Origin: DAIDHZ01 sp035480255 | Lineage (GTDB): Bacteria > Chlamydiota > Chlamydiia > Chlamydiales > SM23-39 | DNA: 64,000 bases | Assembly: GCA_964630875.1 (NCBI GenBank) | Contig: CAZVXF010000006.1 | Span: forward strand, 3,064-67,063 | Reading direction: 5' to 3' | Shown: positions 62,808-64,000 of the stretch, piece by piece | Layout of the letters: every line of letters begins with the position of its first letter | Position numbering within the stretch: position 1 is the first letter of the stretch | Notes under the pieces: generated by a model | The model's input: the letters and a program-made list of their open reading frames with translations, nothing else | Told to the model about the DNA's origin: nothing | The model's database searches: none | Made by a program: the position numbers and the translations under genes

Positions 62808-62880
62808 AAAAAAAAGAAGGCCCCAAGGGCCTTCTTTTTTTGCTGGTGAAAAAATGCGACAGGCATTCTAAGTAGGGGAA

Positions 62881-63171
62881 TTACTTTCTAGAAGAACTGA
62901 AGACGTCCCAAATGAATTTGATAGCAATAATTTCCAAGGTTGCCATACTACCAAGGACTAAAGTTCCTGAGAGCCCTGATTTAAGCTTTTGTTCTGAATT
63001 TACCTCTGTACCGTCGCCATATTTTTCCGGACTTTTAAGCTGGAGCAGCTCAAAAGTAGCTTCAAAAATATGATAAATGGCCCCTGGCAACAAAGTAAAA
63101 GGACAAACTAAAAACTCTGCAATATCTTGTCCAGGAAATCTCCCAGAATTTGCTTGTATTGGATTACTCAT
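62881..63171 (-). CDS. Small hypothetical membrane protein
   Basis: 96 residues with AAGGATG ahead of the ATG. A hydrophobic segment lies near 22-40 (LVCPFTLLPGAIYHIF) and another near 70-90 (LGSMATLEIIAIKFIWDVF). No recognised family. Located between repeat cassettes in the island. Confidence 0.6.
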   Translation of the reverse strand: MSNPIQANSGRFPGQDIAEFLVCPFTLLPGAIYHIFEATFELLQLKSPEKYGDGTEVNSEQKLKSGLSGTLVLGSMATLEIIAIKFIWDVFSSSRK

Positions 63172-63231
63172 ATTTACATCCTTAAATTAAGAAGGCTAAG
63201 CTTATAACAGCCCAACCATTTTTGAATCAAT

Positions 63232-63375
63232 AGTTATGGAAAGGTGCCAGCCAGATATATTATAGACGGATATAATCTAGGCACTTGGGTTTCAGGACAA
63301 AGATACAGCTTTAAGGAAAAACGACTTCCGGCTGAAAGAATTTCCCTTTTTGAAAAAGTACCTGGATGAGTTTGG
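63232..63375 (+). pseudogene. Relic of a helicase-associated (HA) domain
   Basis: Translation gives SYGKVPARYIIDGYNLGTWV, SGQRYSFKEKRLPAERISLF and EKVPG-stop-VW. The spacing of VP, Y, LG-W and QR and the terminal PGW/W matches the repeat of PF03457-type HA domains. A TGA stands where the domain normally has Trp. No start codon and only about one repeat remain, so this is a decayed fragment. Confidence 0.65.
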
Positions 63376-63554
63376 AAAGGGTCTCGCTTGAAGTCCGCCT
63401 CAACTTAGATGACTTAAGATACTCGGTTGGATTATCCGACTGGCTATTTTCCACCTTGCATTTGTTTAATTTCCTTAGCGAGAAATAGAAGGATAACTAC
63501 CAGATTTTTTGGCTCATATTTCATCTTCACGCTTTCATTGGTTTTTTCCCAGTC

Positions 63555-63645
63555 AAAAGGATCGGTTTGTCGGCGCCGACAAAGTGATGGTGTGGACCAT
63601 TGCTGTATTGTTCACAGGATTTTATCGCTCTTTGATTGTATTCTC
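63555..63645 (-). pseudogene. dinD: Frameshifted fragment of a dinD N-terminal region
   Basis: Bases 63559-63641 align with 60649-60731 of dinD. The translated segment SCEQYSNGPHHHFVGADKPI parallels SCEQSGNSPNHHFADARKPI in the intact gene; a one-base deletion breaks the frame before it. It lies just beyond the 3' end of the second dinD copy, indicating at least three dinD insertions or rearrangement. Confidence 0.7.
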
Positions 63646-63663
63646 AGTTTTTTTGTTCATCGA

Positions 63664-64000
63664 TCATTTTAGAGGAGTGATGACTCCCAGAGAATCTTTT
63701 GGATCGAGTAACAAGCGTGGTTTTACGGTTTTAATCCGTTTCTCAACTGTCTTGATGGGTTCGGCTGGAGGAATACTTTCAGGGAGGGTTCCATCGATTC
63801 TAGAAATTGCTGCTCGTACTTCTTTGCCAACTTCCGCATGAGTATCAATTGCATCTCTTTGATTCACGATCTTTTTTTTCTTCAGTTTTTCCTTCGTTTG
63901 CGTCATGCGAAAAAGGTTTGCTGCTAGTTCAGTTGTGTCCATTCGGTCCATGAGTTGTTCTTTTGGAGAGATTCCTTTCTTGATTTTGATCGCATCAACT
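63664..64000 (-). CDS. dinD: Second dinD copy, cut by the window edge
   Basis: The frame is open from base 64000 to the stop at 63664 and is nearly identical to the C-terminal 110 residues of the first dinD (MDRMDTTELAANLFRMTQTK, KKKIVNQRDAIDTHAEVGKE). Differences such as KTVEKRIKTVKPR versus KQLKKRIKTIKPR show that it is a diverged duplicate. The N-terminal part is outside the window. Confidence 0.85.
   Translation of the reverse strand, partial: VDAIKIKKGISPKEQLMDRMDTTELAANLFRMTQTKEKLKKKKIVNQRDAIDTHAEVGKEVRAAISRIDGTLPESIPPAEPIKTVEKRIKTVKPRLLLDPKDSLGVITPLK

Larger units (their letters stand above)
62164..62880. other. Non-coding repeat region of tRNA-Leu-derived cassettes, 717 bases
   Basis: It holds no convincing gene. 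Instead it stacks decayed copies of the sequence downstream of tRNA-Leu: terminator plus the palindromes GCCAATTTATTGGC and TTTTTCGCATCGAAAAA, two remnants of the tRNA 3' end, G+C-rich hairpins (GGGACGAGCGTCTCGCTC), and a short inverted-repeat insertion. A long minus-strand frame (62234-62866) is a by-product of these repeats. Confidence 0.8.
63172..63663. other. Stretch of gene remnants, 492 bases
   Basis: No intact gene. It contains a helicase-associated-domain relic (63232-63375) and a frameshifted dinD fragment (63555-63645), listed separately. The rest shows nothing recognisable. Confidence 0.65.

Noticed and set aside
62234..62866. Minus-strand open frame of 210 codons
   Set aside because: It runs through terminator hairpins, tRNA 3'-end remnants and a MITE; the translation repeats itself (KPINWLSSP, RTPFARASETLVPSGKSRF) because the DNA is repeated, not because it is a protein.
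1..64000. CRISPR arrays, rRNA operon, prophage structural genes, intact transposase or integrase
   Set aside because: Looked for regular spacer arrays, rRNA-like sequence, capsid/tail genes and DDE or tyrosine-recombinase motifs; none was recognised within the window.

Overview
The window looks like chromosome of a member of the Chlamydiota outside the classical Chlamydiaceae (an environmental or amoeba/arthropod-type chlamydia; the genus cannot be read from the sequence). Several gene runs match the order I remember from Chlamydia: pnp-rpsO-tadA; L31-prfA-prmC-ffh-rpsP-trmD-rplS-rnhB; groL-groS with pepF divergent; tpiA next to xseA/xseB; an MBL hydrolase followed by hflX. The DNA is moderately AT-rich and genes are tightly packed, often with 4-bp ATGA overlaps. 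No rRNA operon and no CRISPR array were seen; there is one tRNA gene, tRNA-Leu(CAA).

Layout. 0-3 kb: pnp (runs off the left edge), rpsO, a coiled-coil hypothetical, tadA. 3-11 kb: accessory block with a Toprim/TPR/DnaQ-exonuclease chimera, a membrane sulfatase fused to leucine-rich repeats, and two hypotheticals. 11-17.4 kb: translation/SRP operon (L31 to L19) and rnhB, with an ankyrin gene and a MITE-like repeat. 17.5-25 kb: hypotheticals, a DedA-type protein, groESL with a degenerate CIRCE, pepF, and a protein resembling the SidE phosphodiesterase domain. 25-28.5 kb: ptsH, rpiA, tyrS, dus. 28.6-35.8 kb: a four-gene accessory operon, recT-recT-PD-(D/E)XK nuclease-PolA/RecQ fusion. 35.8-47.7 kb: lptD, small membrane/exported proteins, xseAB, tpiA, secG, HU/IHF, a DMT transporter, and a queuine transporter with tgt. 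47.7-58.1 kb: a GHKL-ATPase/HExxH chimera, pip, oxidoreductase, Inc-like protein, MBL hydrolase, hflX, radC, a sigma-54 activator, an M15-like lipoprotein. 58.3-64 kb: a decayed island at tRNA-Leu with repeated copies of the tRNA 3' end and its terminator, a possible ADP-ribosyltransferase, two dinD genes plus a dinD fragment, a DUF4431-like protein and a helicase-associated-domain pseudogene.

Most unusual signal. The operon at 28.6-35.8 kb encodes two RecT-type annealing proteins, a PD-(D/E)XK nuclease and a 1344-residue protein that joins a degenerate family-A DNA polymerase (catalytic residues lost) to an apparently intact RecQ helicase. All four proteins, the Toprim/TPR/DnaQ chimera at 3-6.6 kb, and a few other accessory proteins here start with an arginine/serine/leucine-rich, acid-poor extension ahead of the recognisable domains. 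In the PolA/RecQ protein it ends in R-F-Y-S-S, matching a mitochondrial R-3 cleavage motif. One testable idea is a secreted DNA-recombination module aimed at a host organelle; a type III secretion leader or simple composition bias are the main alternatives.
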